From Myxococcales bacterium (GTDB lineage: Bacteria > Myxococcota > Bradymonadia > REDH01), in assembly GCA_018970625.1 (NCBI GenBank), contig JAGWVZ010000266.1, positions 1 through 5,603 of the forward strand: DNA of 5,603 nucleotides. Reading direction: 5' to 3'. Both the position numbers and the translations under genes were made by a program. The notes below the pieces were generated by a model. The model saw nothing but the letters and a program-made list of their open reading frames with translations. It searched no databases and was not told where the DNA came from. Shown piece by piece: positions 5,127 to 5,603 of the stretch. Every line of letters begins with the position of its first letter. The first letter of the stretch is position 1.

Positions 5127-5603
5127 TCCGATTCAGGAAGGCGAAACGAAGACGCGTCTTGCGTCGGACAACTCCGCGCGACGACCTGCAGCGGATCGGG
5201 TTCCATGGCGAGACGTAACGGCGATGCGTCACCAGGCACTTCACCGAGCACTTCACCGCCGGTCGTGATGACCAGATCAAGGTCACGCCGCCCGTCCATG
5301 GTAGCCTGCGCCTGGAACAAGGAGCCGTCGGGAGATGTCGTCTGTATGCGAAAGCTACCGTTCCTATAGGCCCCCGGACCGAAGTAAGCACAGTAATCAG
5401 AGCAGAAATAAGGCTCTTCCCGGGTGTTACATGCACCATCGATACCAAAGAATTCGGCGTACCCGCCGACTTCAGGACCATAACGAAACAGGGTGATGCG
5501 AACTGCGTAAAAACGACTCTCGGTGAGCCCTTCTTCGGAGAGGTCTTCAACCCAGACAGTCTCGGAGCTCGACTGTGGATCGCAGGCGAGACTCAAGGCA
5601 GCG
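5123..5603 (-). CDS. Probable lipoprotein of unknown function (partial, N-terminus outside window)
   Basis: An open frame enters from the right edge and ends with TAG at 5125-5123, giving 159 complete codons in the window. The visible start, AALSLAC followed by DPQSSSE, looks like the end of a lipoprotein signal peptide: small hydrophobic residues, then Cys (codon 5584-5582), then a Ser-rich tether. The -3 position is Ser rather than the usual Leu, so the lipobox is imperfect. If the Cys is lipidated, the protein would sit on the outer face of a membrane. The rest is hydrophilic and apparently beta-rich, with four further cysteines (58, 67, 71 and 145 counted from the edge), enough for two disulfides. 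I do not recognise the family. Start, full length and signal peptide are outside the window. It converges on the kinase gene with overlapping stops. Confidence 0.65.
   Translation of the reverse strand, partial: AALSLACDPQSSSETVWVEDLSEEGLTESRFYAVRITLFRYGPEVGGYAEFFGIDGACNTREEPYFCSDYCAYFGPGAYRNGSFRIQTTSPDGSLFQAQATMDGRRDLDLVITTGGEVLGEVPGDASPLRLAMEPDPLQVVARSCPTQDASSFRLPESD

Noticed and set aside
5098..5550. Second minus-strand open frame of 150 codons over the lipoprotein gene
   Set aside because: It overlaps in another frame, lacks a signal or known motif, and runs into the kinase coding sequence. The chosen frame has a lipobox-like start and a more protein-like composition.

Overview
The window (roughly 55-60 % GC by eye) looks like a piece of a Gram-negative bacterial chromosome. 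It holds three gene blocks and no mobile element, tRNA, rRNA or CRISPR. A Gram-negative host is suggested by a probable lipoprotein and by the style of the signalling and chaperone genes. A myxobacterial or other deltaproteobacterial-type lineage is my guess from the unusual variants of common families, not something the sequence proves.

Block 1 (1-1525, plus strand) is a nucleobase/nucleoside salvage cluster. It opens with the last 41 codons of a gene whose end matches the zinc-binding C-terminus of thymidine kinase (tdk). This is joined by an ATGA stop/start overlap to an enlarged uracil phosphoribosyltransferase (upp), and 22 bp later comes hypoxanthine phosphoribosyltransferase (hpt). Together these would recover thymidine, uracil and hypoxanthine/guanine as dTMP, UMP and IMP/GMP.

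Block 2 (1667-2767, minus strand) is a single gene convergent with hpt. It encodes a response-regulator-like protein with an N-terminal receiver, a coiled coil, and a C-terminal half that I read as a second, degenerate receiver. No DNA-binding or enzymatic output domain is recognisable.

A 521-bp divergent intergenic region (2768-3288) follows. It should carry the promoters of the regulator and of the next operon, and it contains a series of short inverted repeats that I cannot assign to a known RNA.

Block 3 (3289-5126, plus strand) is a two-gene, ATGA-coupled unit. The first gene is a DnaJ-type co-chaperone with an intact HPD motif, a Gly/Phe region containing a perfect 27-nt tandem duplication, and a zinc finger cut from four Cys motifs to two. 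The second is a small-molecule kinase of the aminoglycoside phosphotransferase/choline kinase fold. It ends in a CTAG tetranucleotide that is also the stop of a convergent minus-strand gene (5123 to the window edge). That gene encodes a probable cysteine-containing lipoprotein whose signal peptide starts beyond the window.

Nothing here is clearly a new defence or mobile system. The most unusual points are the half-zinc-finger DnaJ coupled to a kinase, the twin-receiver regulator, and the uracil phosphoribosyltransferase with an insertion next to its uracil-binding loop.
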